Shown here piece after piece: positions 21,824-33,400 of a stretch of DNA of 64,000 bases (positions are counted from its first letter, which is position 1; every line of letters begins with the position of its first letter). Both the position numbers and the translations under genes were made by a program. The DNA lies in the NCBI GenBank assembly GCA_033064195.1, contig JARBJD010000161.1, forward strand, positions 1-64,000. The letters are read 5' to 3'. Source of the stretch: Blattamonas nauphoetae (lineage: Eukaryota; Preaxostyla; Oxymonadida). A model generated the notes under the pieces. The model ran no database searches and had not been told where the DNA came from. It saw only the letters and a list, made by a program, of their open reading frames with translations.

Positions 21824-23373
21824 ATGTCAAGCGTCCCCGTACCTCAACCTCAGGTATCTCTCTTCAACACACTATTACTTCATCAAATTAGACTCAATTT
21901 TTGGTAGTCCGAGCGGATTTTCTGGTCGCCCTCTCAGATTATCACGCAGACGAAGAAAGGATCGTTGATGGCTACGTCTTATGTGAAGGTGACAAAATCA
22001 AGGAGAGTGGGCACTTTACCACCGAGATTGGAGACCGAATCTTGAAAGAATACGGTCATTCTCTTACTGTCATTGGGAAAAACCAAGAAGAGAATTCGAG
22101 TGAGGATATACCACGCCTACGTGCTGTTATTCTTCCTGGATTTGTGAAGGCACATGGACATGACCATGAATCAACTATTATCGGATTGTGCCGTGACGTA
22201 CCACTGACAGACTGGCTTGACGGAGTGATCAATCCGTTCAACCATTTCCTTCTTCAAGAAGGAGACAATGTGAAGAAGCATTTTGGAAAGCACCCAAACT
22301 TGATTGCATATCGGAAGTCTCGCTTGGATGATGTTTCATATGGAATCACGTCTTCCCTCACCCACCACTGCAACTTCAACAAATACTACACAGATCTTCT
22401 GGTTCAAGCGAATGTGGAAGCTGGCACAAAAATGATTGCCGCAATTGGGTCTCAAGACAGAAACTACGACCCAAAGATTCTTGATATTCCTGCTGAGAAA
22501 GCAACCGACAGACTTGATCACTTTTCTCAGGAATGCAGAGATGCCCCTCGAACACAAATCATTCCAGGACCAGACCAAGTGTTCTCAAACTCGGCGGAAA
22601 TCTTGCGAGCAGAAAAGGAATGGGCTAGAGAGCACGGCACGCTGATTCAGATCCATTCTGCAGAAGAATTCAACACCACACAATGGTTTCGTGAGAAATA
22701 CCAAATGACAGAAATAGAATATCTTGATTCGATTGGGTTCCTTGATGAGAACACGATTCTTGCCCATCAAGTTCATTCAACACCGAGTGAAATTGATCTG
22801 ATCGCGAAACGAGGTGTGAAGGTGGTTCATAATCCACTTGCCAATACAATCCTTGGATCTGGTATGCCAGATATCATCACGATGCTTGAGAAAGGTGTAC
22901 AAGTTGCAATCTCCACTGATGGCTCGGGATCCGCCGACAATCAGAACATCATCGCCGCTGCCCGATGCGCATCCCAATATCAGCGTGCTCTGCATCACAA
23001 CGCTCGCCTCCTTCCAGCAAAGCAAGTACTCGAGATGATCACTCGTGTACCGGCCAAGATGTTGAGATTGAACGCTGGTCAGATTGCACCTGGATTTGAC
23101 GCTGACCTCGCTGTTCTCGATCTCACTCGTATCAATATGATCCCTACCACCAAAGAAAACGTGATCGAAAACATTATTTGGGCTGCAGACGGGTCTGAAG
23201 TCCGGTGGGTCATTGCGAACGGGATGGTGCTGAGAGATAACTACCAAATCACAATTCCCGGCGCAACCCAAACACTCCAGGAGATGATTGAATTGCAGCG
23301 GATGTACTTGGACTACTTGCCAACGGCAAAGAAAATCATTGCTACAGGAAGACGAGCGACGCAATCGGAGTAG
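21824..23373 (+). CDS. ATZ/TRZ-type amidohydrolase (deaminase)
   Basis: About 503 residues, starting at MSSVPVPQPQ, with one 38-nt intron (21854-21891). The second exon reads VVRADFLVALSDYH. Metal-site motifs of the amidohydrolase superfamily are visible: LPGFVKAHGHDHES (HxH), IQIHSAEE, TILAHQVHST and STDGSGSADN. A closing PGFDADLAVLDL strand and the WVIANG turn belong to the composite beta domain. The family includes guanine deaminase, 8-oxoguanine deaminase, SsnA-like proteins and S-adenosylhomocysteine/MTA deaminases; I cannot choose among them. The nearby ecto-nucleotidase-like gene makes a purine-salvage role attractive, but that is inference. Such genes in anaerobic protists are often of bacterial origin. 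Confidence 0.88.
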
Positions 23374-23616
23374 TCTATCTGGAGAATGATGTCTTTCTGT
23401 GATTTCAATGAGGCACTGAGGGAAAGGGTAGAGTATCTAATTAGCTTTTGGGGTTTGACGCCAATTGAGTGCTTGTTTTCCATATTTCCGCCAAACTCAT
23501 TTCTGCGATTTCTTTCTTTATATTCATGACACCACGGTGTCGTGGCATCATCACTTCACGTTGAATGAATCACTTTCTGATGTGATTGGTTCCCACAATT
23601 GCTGTTCATTAATGAG
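23374..23616. other. Convergent intergenic spacer
   Basis: About 240 bp between two convergent stop codons. AT-rich; no gene or strong hairpin recognised. Confidence 0.4.
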
Positions 23617-24993
23617 TCAAAAATGAGCTAGAGTTCGCGCAGAAACAGGTTGATTGGGGAGTTTGGTGTGTTGTAGATGCTCCTTAGTTCGCTCTCGATG
23701 ATAAGACTCAAAATGTCGATGATGATCAGCGATAGTTGTGATACTCAGAGGGCGCTGATCAGGATTGCGGAGTGGATGACTCGGCGGGAGGCGAGACAAT
23801 GATCGTGGAGAGAGATTCAAGCGAGGCGGACAACGATCTGGTGGTGGTGTCGTTGACCGCTCAAGAACAGTGGGTGGGGGCGTGGTGAATGGAGGGATTT
23901 GCTTTGGCTGGGCAGACGGCACTGGTGTGGCAAATTGGGTGGAGATCTTCGGAGCTGGGAGAATAGAATCGAGATTCGGAGGCGGAGGAGGAGCTTTAGT
24001 CGGTTGAAATTTGGGTTTTGGAGTCGGGAGGAGTGCATTTGATGGTTTCACGTCATTACTAAGAGTAGATGATGGTGCTGTTGGGGGATTGGGCGGTGGA
24101 AACGGCGGTTGGGAAAGATTATGGATCAGAACAAATTCGCTATTTGTGGGTTGAGTGGAGCGTAGTGGAACATTCACGATGTTTGGTTGTTTGGACCGTG
24201 GATCTGGAAGGAGAACTGGCGGAGGAGGTAAAGAAGGAGTGATCATTGTGGTGGGCAGCTTTTCAACAAGTGGGGGATCTCTTCGGCCCTGGAAATTGTT
24301 CGGATGTGATTGTGGTGGTTGAGCTGTCTGTGGTAAAATTTGAGGTGCAAGAATCAAGTTAGGAATAGGAGGGCTAAGAACTGGTTTCGTTGGAGGTTGG
24401 GGAGGAGGTTGAATGTGGGTGTCGGTTGTTTGAGGCTTGACTGTTGAAGGATGTGGATCGAGTTGATCGCATTCATCATTGGAGGCAAGCCTGATTTGAA
24501 GTTTATTGTCACTCAACCAATTCTTTGATGAAAGGAATGTGATTGCCGTCTTAAGTGGATATTTGTCGTCAAACAGGAGATATCCCGATTTTTCCGTTGA
24601 GAATGATGTAGGCTTTGTCTTTATCCAAACATGCACCAAAACCGTGGGAGTGAAAAACACGGATAAGGTGGGTGCTTCGACATTCCTGGCCAATGGTCGA
24701 ATAAGGAGGATTGACTTTGAGTAAAGATGTGTGACATCGGTAAGGGTGATGAATCTATCGTCAATCTTAGTCGTTTGACGATTCGAAATAAATGTTTGTG
24801 GTGGAATGGTCAACCAAATCAGCATTGTCGCAGAATACTTGTTAAACGAATGAAGAATATTCACATAGACAATATCCCCGTATTCTTCGTATGCTGAATG
24901 AATTTGTTCTTCAGTAGTCGTTTGGACGATACCTTCTATGCGAAAAACATAACTTTTTGAGGAATTACGAGCTTCATCTGAGAGAAGATTCAT
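23617..24993 (-). CDS. RRM-like protein with long proline-rich tail
   Basis: About 458 residues from MNLLSDEARNSS; the upstream frame is open but without a better ATG. Residues 10-170 contain a YVFRIEGIVQTTTEEQIHSAYEEYGDIVYVNI segment (quoted here only as its features: a beta strand, a helix and a GDIVYV strand) like the first half of an RRM, followed by a second strand-helix region. The rest, about 270 residues, is Pro, Thr and Ser rich with poly-Pro runs (PPPPPNLD), suited to SH3- or profilin-like binding. It may be an RNA-binding or actin-regulatory adaptor. No catalytic motif is seen. Ends at TGA. Confidence 0.55.
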   Translation of the reverse strand: MNLLSDEARNSSKSYVFRIEGIVQTTTEEQIHSAYEEYGDIVYVNILHSFNKYSATMLIWLTIPPQTFISNRQTTKIDDRFITLTDVTHLYSKSILLIRPLARNVEAPTLSVFFTPTVLVHVWIKTKPTSFSTEKSGYLLFDDKYPLKTAITFLSSKNWLSDNKLQIRLASNDECDQLDPHPSTVKPQTTDTHIQPPPQPPTKPVLSPPIPNLILAPQILPQTAQPPQSHPNNFQGRRDPPLVEKLPTTMITPSLPPPPVLLPDPRSKQPNIVNVPLRSTQPTNSEFVLIHNLSQPPFPPPNPPTAPSSTLSNDVKPSNALLPTPKPKFQPTKAPPPPPNLDSILPAPKISTQFATPVPSAQPKQIPPFTTPPPTVLERSTTPPPDRCPPRLNLSPRSLSRLPPSHPLRNPDQRPLSITTIADHHRHFESYHRERTKEHLQHTKLPNQPVSARTLAHF

Positions 24994-25296
24994 GCGATCA
25001 AACCACGAACAATTGTTTATGACAAATAAGTTGGATGACTTGATCAGCACGTATCCTCAGGATACTGATTGATCTCTAGAAATAGTGAGTTTCTTGCTGG
25101 AAATGCCCTAAATGAATAGATTGGACTGTAATGGTGTTTGGACTTGAAATATGCCCTCCTTCCCTGTCCCCTGGTGTTTCCCTGATGAATTGGTATCTTT
25201 TTGTCGGTTTGTATTCACAATCCTCTATTCACAGTTTTATAACAAGTAAGAGAAAAGCAATACGAAACAGATCGGGCCTTAACAAACATCTGATTC

Positions 25297-28139
25297 ATGA
25301 GGTCTCACAATTTTTACACTTATCCGCTTTTTTTCACTCAGTGGCAGCTCTGATCAACTTAATTATGTTCATCCTTTCGTAGAACATCACCACGAACTTC
25401 CTTTCGAGCCAAACAGCTGTCCATTCTGTCAAATCGATTCTCTCTCTTCATTTCCTTCCAGATATCTAGAACTCGCCAAGATTTTTCAGTCTCTCCAAGA
25501 TAAATCGAATATCGATCTTCTTCCCATCCTCCGTCTCACTCTTACCTCCGTCTCATCACCAAGAAATGCAGAACTCTTTGTCTCATCAGGGCTGACCTCA
25601 GTTCTTCTCAATATCATAGAACGTAATGCACAACGACCATTCATTGATAGTCAGTCTCCTGAACCATTTGATCGCCTTCTTGTCCTCTGCTACTCTCTCC
25701 ATATTCTTGGGACACTTGCTTCAACGAATATGCCATCTTGCGTCGTCCCGGAGGTTGTCAACCGCACGTCAATCTTTTCATTCGTGTTTCTTGTCTTCAA
25801 TTATTCATCAGAAGCGACAACACTCCTCCCAATTTACACTCTTCGCTTCCTCCTCGCTCTCACCACTGATTCTTACCATATCGATGAAACTGTGCAACAA
25901 ATCGTTCTTCCACGGCAAGTTGGATCAGATATACCTGCCAATACATCTTCTATTCTCTCCTCGATCATCGCTTTCCTGATCACTCTCCCTTATTCCCTCT
26001 ACCAGGAGTTCCTCCGCCCTTCAGCAGTTTCTCCACGCCTATCTCGCGGTGTAGTTGAATTGGTTGATGTTATTTTTAACACAGAAACGTTTACAGGCGG
26101 AGTAACACTCGACAAGTTCACGAAGGAGTTTCACCAAAACGTAAACAAAGTGGGAATACAACTCATCAGAAATATTACGCGGGTAGGTTTGGATTTCCTC
26201 TTGATTACTTCTACTATCTTCCCTTTCTTGATCATCCTTCTCAGAACGCGGTGCTGTCGTATTAAGTAATGATTCGCGTGTAGGAGAATGGCTTCAACAC
26301 GAGTCGACTCAACTCCATTTTGGGACATCGCAAACTCACCTTGCCCAGATAATTTATAATATCACAAAACATAGTTTGCAATGGTGATTACATTTCCATG
26401 ATTTTCATCATGCTTTTTCACTTTTACGATTATTTCTGATCTTTTTCTCCAACACGTTTTCTATTTTTACTTCTCACACCATCCAGATCCACATTCTACC
26501 ACTACGCCTACTGTTCTAAATGTTCTCCCGTCAGTTCTCCAGAACAGACAAACGTCTCTCCTCGGACTTCGTACTCTTGAATTGCTGATCCATAAAGAAC
26601 GTCACTTCAAACATCCGACCATTTTTGTGGAACCGCCGCCTCACAACGATTTGCTAGTTCCACCGACAGCAATAAATGTCTGATCACCTAATCAAAAAAT
26701 ACTTTCCATTTTTCTTTTAATGTCCTTCTTCTCATTCATCATCATTTTCTCGTGTTCTTATTCAGTCCTCCACATCGTCACCACCTGATCCACTCATTGT
26801 CTTCCCATCGTCAGCCTCCTCCACTCCAACTCTCCATCGCCTCTTCTCAGCCTTCTTGGATGTGTCTGAAGTTGTGTTTTCAGTCCATCAATCCCTTGTC
26901 ACCTCTCTCCATCCAATTGTTGGGATGGGAAGCGAAGAAGACGTGTGGAGAGAAGAGGAGATGCTTGTTGGTCTAATCATGACGGTTTTTGTCGAGAAAC
27001 CGACCGAAGCTGATGAGATTATCTCCGAAGTTTCGGAACAGGACGTCACTGAGCAAAAGGAGCAGACAGAAATGATAATCGACGAACCAGAGCCCACACA
27101 GACTGAAAAGTTGGGAGAGAATAACCAAAACACGGAAAGCATCAGCCCAGAAGAAGAAAATGAAGAAAAGATGCAAAAAGATGCGGATGAACCAACACAG
27201 CCTGGTCCCGAAGACCCACCCGCATCCAATCCCTTCCTCCTCACTTCTCCTTCACCTCACTCTCCACTGCCATTGACGTCCTCTCTTGCCAGCCTGAACA
27301 CACTCTCTTCCTCATCTCTCCCACCAATGCATTCTTTCCACGCAGTCAGCATGCGTGAACCAAGCGAAGAGCAGCGCACTCCACGCCAACTTTCCTTCTC
27401 TCCTCTCAGCCAGCCGTCATCTCAGACTTCAAACTCGCCTGGAAATATCTCAGGAACTACAGCGAGATCACCACTCACGTCATCGACCACCCACACAACC
27501 TCCCATGACCCGTCCCAAAACTCATCTGCTCACCGTCCACACCGCTCGTCCATTCCTTGCCCACATTGCTCACTCCCTGTGTATGTCCATCAATACCTCC
27601 CTGACACACTTCTCCCTCGCTTCAACTCGTTCCTCTCAACTTACTCCAACTTCTCCACACAAACGTACTCTGAGCGCCAATCCTGCTCGCAGATCGGACT
27701 CGCTCTCAAACAGGACGGCAACAAATCTTTTGTTGCATCTGACTATGCCACTGCACTCTCCCTTTTCTCGTCCTCTCTCCTCTTCTCACCATCGCAACCG
27801 TCTCTTCGTCTCGTCGCTCTATCAAATGCCACGGAATGTTGTCTCAAGTTAGGTCGATACGAAGAGGCTGTTTCATTTGGAACTCGTGCTCTGATGCTGT
27901 CCGAAAAGGGTGAAACGGAGAAAAGTGTTGAAGAAAAAGTTTTGGTTAGAAGAGCTCGAGCTCTCAAGGAATTAGGAAGGGAAGCTGATGCATGTTATGG
28001 TTTGCCAAATCATCTCATTTACGTTCTTCTTTTAGATCTCTTCCAACTCAAGACCCAACAAGGTCGCTCTCATTCGTACACCATGCTTCAAGATCTCCTT
28101 ACGTCTTTATACCCTTTTAAACAATTCTCTCACCGATAG
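25297..28139 (+). CDS. ARM-like/TPR scaffold protein
   Basis: About 830 residues assembled from six exons. The ATG at 25297 lies five bases before the first intron (25302-25341). Further introns: 26187-26244, 26374-26486, 26678-26765 and 28000-28035. The N-terminal 400 residues are helical and Leu-rich (FVSSGLTSVLLNIIERN, LLVLCYSLHILGTLAS, IGIQLIRNI-type), like degenerate armadillo/HEAT repeats. An acidic linker (EPEPTQTEK, EEENEEKMQKD) and a Ser/Pro/Thr segment follow. A CPHC pair lies in IPCPHCSLPVY. The C-terminal 150 residues form TPR helices (LKQDGNKSFVASDYATALSLF, ALSNATECCLKLGRYEEAV). Role unknown; TPRs suggest chaperone or scaffold contacts. Confidence 0.7.
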
Positions 28140-28280
28140 AGTTCATTCTTTTTGACATTCATAATTCCAACCATTCGTTTACCTCTCGTTTTTTTCGAGA
28201 AAAGTTAAGTTTTCTGACAGATGGAGCGAATGAGGAGAAAGAGTGAAAATGAGCGTGAGCCCCATAGTTGAGTGCGGAAC

Positions 28281-28905
28281 TTATTCGCTAAACACGGTTT
28301 GTTTCACAATTTCATCACGTTTTGCCTTTCCGCAAAGTTTCTCCACGAGTGCGAGTGCAAACATGAATGAAGTTCCTGGGCCACGAGATGTGATAACATT
28401 GCCGTCGATAACAAGCGGATCCTCCTTTCGTTCAGCACACTTCAACTTCGGGAGGAGGGCTGGATAGCAAGTTGCTTTCTTTCCGTCAAGGACTCCAGCC
28501 TCGCCGAGATAGAATGGAGCGGCACAGATAGCAGCAACTGTCTTTGATTGATCCTTCACATAAGTTCGGAGAAGGTTCAAAAGGGGTTCGCAAGTTCCAA
28601 GAGCTGGATGGCCCATTCCGCCAGGAACAGCGATACAGTCGAAAGGTTCATTTTGAACATCCGAGAAGAGAGTATCAGCTGAGAATGAGACGTAATAACT
28701 ATGAACGGTTGAATACCTTCAATATTAACACCCTGTCCAGCTGTGACAAGCTTCTGACCAGTGATGCTTGCTGTCTAGATGCGTAAAGGAGTAAAACGTC
28801 AAAACAAACGGTGACTATCACTCCGGCACGACGGAGGAGGTCAACAATTGAGAGGGCTTCAAGTTCTTCGAAAGCAGTGTAGAGAGGAACAAGGACCTTA
28901 ACCAT
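28281..28905 (-). CDS. DJ-1/PfpI family protein
   Basis: About 183 residues from MVKVLVPLYTAFEELEA after removing introns 28775-28809 (35 nt) and 28679-28716 (38 nt). The fold's landmarks are present: a Glu in the FEELEA turn, PGGMGHPAL, and the nucleophile elbow AAICAAPFYL with its reactive Cys. A TSRGPGTSFMFALALVE helix follows near the C-terminus. DJ-1 proteins protect against carbonyl or oxidative stress. The TAA stop falls where the family ends. The gene converges on the ARM/TPR gene, with a 141-bp gap, and is divergent from the next gene. Confidence 0.93.
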
Positions 28906-29070
28906 TTTTGATCACACCCACAATATGAAATTTCCAGAAATGTCAACAGTTCAGGGAGTTCAGTGAAAACTTAGTAGAGGCACATCTCCCTATGGTTCAC
29001 TTATCTCATCACAACTTGCCTTGAAATCCCACTAACGTATACCGTCTTCGATACTCTCATTTCAACACCG

Positions 29071-29514
29071 ATGCAGCCCGTTTCAATGCCGACCCTTTTC
29101 ACAGCGATTTTCAAATTGTTTGATCTTGTTGATCGGGACGGAAGCATTTCTCTGATGCGGATATGTCAACATGCAGCGAAACTGTGGAAAGACATGCCTG
29201 ATGTCATTTTTGGTGCCCTTCCTGTTGGTGGAGTGATGAAATTTGTGAAGCAAGAGACCAACATGGAAGATATCTTGTTCCACACGGCAGCACTCCAGTC
29301 ACTGTCGAGTTTCGTCGCTGTTGCGCTCGCTTATCAAGCATCCGCGCAGGACGGGATCTATCTTGACGAGACGCGGTTGAAGAAGGTGAACGATCTCGCT
29401 CAGCTATTCGCCAATCTTGAAGTGAGAGCGTATGTGAATCATTTTGTGGATTCTCCTGAACAGTCTCTCGCGGAGGAAGCTCGAACGGTCACACAATTCA
29501 TCGAGGCACACTGA
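29071..29514 (+). CDS. Small helical protein with one EF-hand-like loop
   Basis: 147 residues from MQPVSMPTLF; upstream short exons are possible because the ATG is only about 165 bp from the divergent DJ-1 start. A DLVDRDGSISLMRI segment near residue 17 resembles an EF-hand calcium loop, but no second loop is clear. The rest is helical and moderately hydrophobic. Function unknown. Confidence 0.6.
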   Translation: MQPVSMPTLFTAIFKLFDLVDRDGSISLMRICQHAAKLWKDMPDVIFGALPVGGVMKFVKQETNMEDILFHTAALQSLSSFVAVALAYQASAQDGIYLDETRLKKVNDLAQLFANLEVRAYVNHFVDSPEQSLAEEARTVTQFIEAH

Positions 29515-29751
29515 CCAATTATCATGTGTTTACACCATCTGTTTACTCACATCATGTCTAGTCTTCTTTATTACGAATCATAACACAAAATATGAGATGC
29601 ATGATTAGGTACCGCCACAAAAACAAGAAAAACTGCATCGGATGCCGTTTCTCTCATGTTGTGGGCGAATGGTCTTCATCCAGGAAAGCCACTGGGACGA
29701 GCTCATGTGAGAGTGGAGTTGGAGAAGACCTCTGACCAATGTGAAGGAAGG

Positions 29752-30384
29752 CTACACTGGTGTTCTCCCCAAAGAGCGAGACCGACAGAAGATGGCGAGG
29801 AAGAATGAATAAAGGACGATGCAACACACTCCCAACAACAATGAACGTGGCGTACTGGGGTGTTTTTCAGAGAAGTTGAACACAGAAAACGTGGTATTTC
29901 GTAGTCGAGGGAGAAAAGTCACGACTGGAGTGGAGTTTCTGATTGGATTTGATTCGAGCTGTTCTTTGAAGACTGAGAATGGCTCGTTCAGATAGCAGTG
30001 AAGGAGAGCTCGAGGAGCAATGACAGCAGGATGTTGAGGAAAGATGTAACACGTCAGAATCGTGGCTTTTTCCTGACACAAGTGAATTATTTCTTGGGTT
30101 GTGATATCCAAAGGAAGATTCTCCACAAAGATCTCAATTGGATGGACAAATCGTGATGAATGAACCCCAGAACCATAATGACTGTACGAGGGGTGACGTG
30201 ACCAGAGTGGAACGAGTCCGCAACATTTCGTTGTGCGATTTTCAACTTCAACCCAAATCGAGGGAAGCATTCTGTGGATTACAATGGTGTCATTGGGTGA
30301 AACAGAAACTTGATTCTCAGGAGGAGAATTGGTCTGAGGATTAAATGAGGATATGCCGAGTGTGACTCGTTTCAGGGTGAACAT
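29752..30384 (-). CDS. RRM-like protein with C-terminal hydrophobic segment
   Basis: 210 residues. The middle holds an IEIFVENLPLDITTQEII strand-helix unit followed by a beta strand and a LHCYLNEPF strand, reminiscent of an RRM. The C-terminus has a hydrophobic run of about 18 residues (LLLGVCCIVLYSFFLAIF) and a basic end, consistent with a tail anchor. Its start codon lies 30 bp from the start of the giant surface-protein gene on the other strand. No introns needed. Function unknown. Confidence 0.55.
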   Translation of the reverse strand: MFTLKRVTLGISSFNPQTNSPPENQVSVSPNDTIVIHRMLPSIWVEVENRTTKCCGLVPLWSRHPSYSHYGSGVHSSRFVHPIEIFVENLPLDITTQEIIHLCQEKATILTCYIFPQHPAVIAPRALLHCYLNEPFSVFKEQLESNPIRNSTPVVTFLPRLRNTTFSVFNFSEKHPSTPRSLLLGVCCIVLYSFFLAIFCRSRSLGRTPV

Positions 30385-30414
30385 TCACGATCATACCCAT
30401 TAAGCTCCATCGAA

Positions 30415-33400
30415 ATGATTATCTTTCTCATTCCTTTTCTTCTGTCCACTCAGAACCATCCAGAACAAAGTGTCGATCTACATGATATTGTTAATATGTT
30501 CAGACACCAGACCAACATGGCAGATCAAAACAGAGAATCGGAATATGGCATTCAACTGATGAACAAGTTGTATACCAGCAGGAACCTCGAAATACGCTCT
30601 GAGCACGTAGTCATGTTTGGAAACAATGCAACTATCATACACAAAATGGACGTGAATTCCCAGAAGAACATGAAACCAGTCCAGTCATTGATCATGGTCG
30701 TCACGAACAGTACACTCACACTCTACGATCTAACGTTGAGAAGCCAGGCCGACGGAGTGTCAGTCCTCTCACTTGAATCATCTTCACTTTCGCTTTTCGA
30801 TTGCACACTCTCGACAAAAGGCGTTCAAACTCCTTTTTTGGTTCATGCCTCAACCCCATCCGATAATGTCGCGATTCGAATGGTTTCCTTAACCAATAGC
30901 CCTTTTGATGATAATTCTTTCAATATGAAGCCACTGGTTGGACTCTTCTCGGACAATTGTGATCGTCAGCGTGGAAATGAACTTTCTATTCATTCTACAA
31001 ACATGAAAGTGTCAAATATTGTTCTTCTTGAAGGAACGGGTCCACTCTTCTCGTTTGGAACCAACAGACAGGACAAAAGTTCTTTCAAAACAATAAACAC
31101 CATCATGTCGTTCGCTTCGATTCGTAATGTGAGTTCTGGAGCCGCAGAAGAGAGTATCTCATCAGATTGCGAGATCTCTCAATCATTGATAGGCTGTTCT
31201 GTTCAGAATAGCACAAACCACATTTCAGGCACGTCAATCCGAGATGTGAACCTCGGCGGCTCCCTCATCTGCTCGAACTCGTCGTTTGTTTCATGTGAAC
31301 GAACTTCTCAGCCAAATTCAGAGCATATTCTCACCAACGAGAACTATACTTCTAGCCCACGTTTTGTGTACAGTGCAGAATCATTGAACACGTACACCTC
31401 AGCCACCTTCACTCTCTGCACGTTCACATCACTCAAAACCCCAACAGGTGGCAATCTGTTTGGAGGAGGAGCGATCTTAATCTCGAATATCAACACAGAT
31501 CTCACTGTGACGTCTTGCTCGTTTCGAGAATGTCTGACAGAGCAGAAGGACAGTGATGGAGGAGCGATCTGTGCGAGCAATACAGCTGCCAACACTCAAA
31601 AAGTCGAAATTGGTCATTCCACCTTTTTTCGATGCAAGGCTTTCTGTGAATCGAGTCCCCTCGTTCCAACAGTCGGTGGCGCAGCCGTTATATACAACAT
31701 TGTTTCGGTTAAGATCTCCTCCTGCGTGTTCGACGGCTGTTACGGTTATTCCGGCGGGAGCTTGTACCTCCGGTTCCACCCCACCTGCTCACTTTCCGAT
31801 CTCTTGTTCTCGGAGTCCGTTGCTGTGTCTGGAGGAGCGATTGATATCCGAGACATGGAAGGGTTTTCAATGACATCAGTTGCTTTTCGGGGATGTCAGT
31901 GTAACCAGGACTACTATGCGAAGGATGTGTACATCTCCACAGCTGCGTCTGGCTTGGATTTTTCTGGGAACTTTCAATTTTGTGATTCGACGTCTGGTGA
32001 GGCCAATGTCAATCATAATCAGAACCGAGAACTCGATGTTGTTCCTCAAGTCACACAGGCAGTGCGAGTTGACATGGTTAATGTGGACACATCAAAACAG
32101 GAAGCAATCATCACAGTTAAAACGTCAACACCTGTGAAAGGAAAGATGGGAATCTGCCTGCTTGATAATACAGGGATCCCTCGTTCTGTGTTTGTCGACT
32201 TCGGATCCACACCCTCCACAACAGGAATCGCAACGGCGACACTTGGAACAGATGGATTGTTCCAGACAGGTCGAACATACACTGTGAGCAGCCTCGGAAT
32301 AGTCGGATGGCGCCCACTTGATAGTTATGTCTACCAAGCAGTTGCAGAACGATCAGAAAAAGTGAAAGCAGCCATCATGCTCAGTGGATTTGGACTTCCA
32401 GATGGATTGTACTCAATGGTGGTTGAAGATTCGTCATCCGCGTCATCCACCATCAACCTCCAAGTGTCCGGAACAGATCCAATCATCCCAGCTAAACATA
32501 CGACTCTCACAACGACAACTCCATTATCACTCCCAAACAGCAATGGCGACCTGACATACAACACGAAATACAAAGTGAAATCGATCCAATCCATTGCCGA
32601 AAGTGTGGCAACGAGTGTCTTCGTAAACGAGGGCATTACATTCACAACACCGACGGCACCAGGATGGATCGACTCTCTCTCCGTCACACCAAGCGGAGAC
32701 AGAAAAACGGCAACGATTAATCTTGTTGGAAGAGAACTGGTGAATGCTGGTTACAAAGTGACATTCGAGAACAAAGACAAAACAAGTTGGACACTTGACA
32801 TTTCTGGGATGACGCCAACTTCGTGTTTCTTTACAGTTTCGACCGATGACAAAGAATCTTCGGCATCCTTGGAGTATGGCGCAAGTTACACGATCGTGTC
32901 GATATCGACATCATCGAACAGCCTGGTCCTTCCCCAAAATCCGGTCTTCCAGATCCCTCACCCACCACGAATCACTGCTATCGACACAACACTTTCATCG
33001 TCCATGACACATTTTGATGTCTCTGTTAGTGGGACACATCTTCCGGTGTCAGGTGTGTACACACTGACCTTCTCAGAACACAACACTCCAATGCATGTCA
33101 CGTTTGGTTCGGAAGGGGGAAAGGCAGAAAGTGTTAAGGCCGGACTGCCGCAGGAGTATCAGTTTAACACTGAGTACTCATTTGATTCGATGGTTCTGAA
33201 GGGCGGCGACTCTGTTGTGTTTGGCTCAGGAAAAACGATGAAGACCCCAAAAGGCCCAACCCTCTCGAAAGTAGTCGCAACCCTCGACTCGTCCAATCTG
33301 AACAAACTGGTTTTGACAATCGAGAGCTCAGATATCCCCAGTGGCGAATACAGTCTCAATCTCAAAGAGAACGAGCAAGCATCAGCCGTCCCACTCGTCG

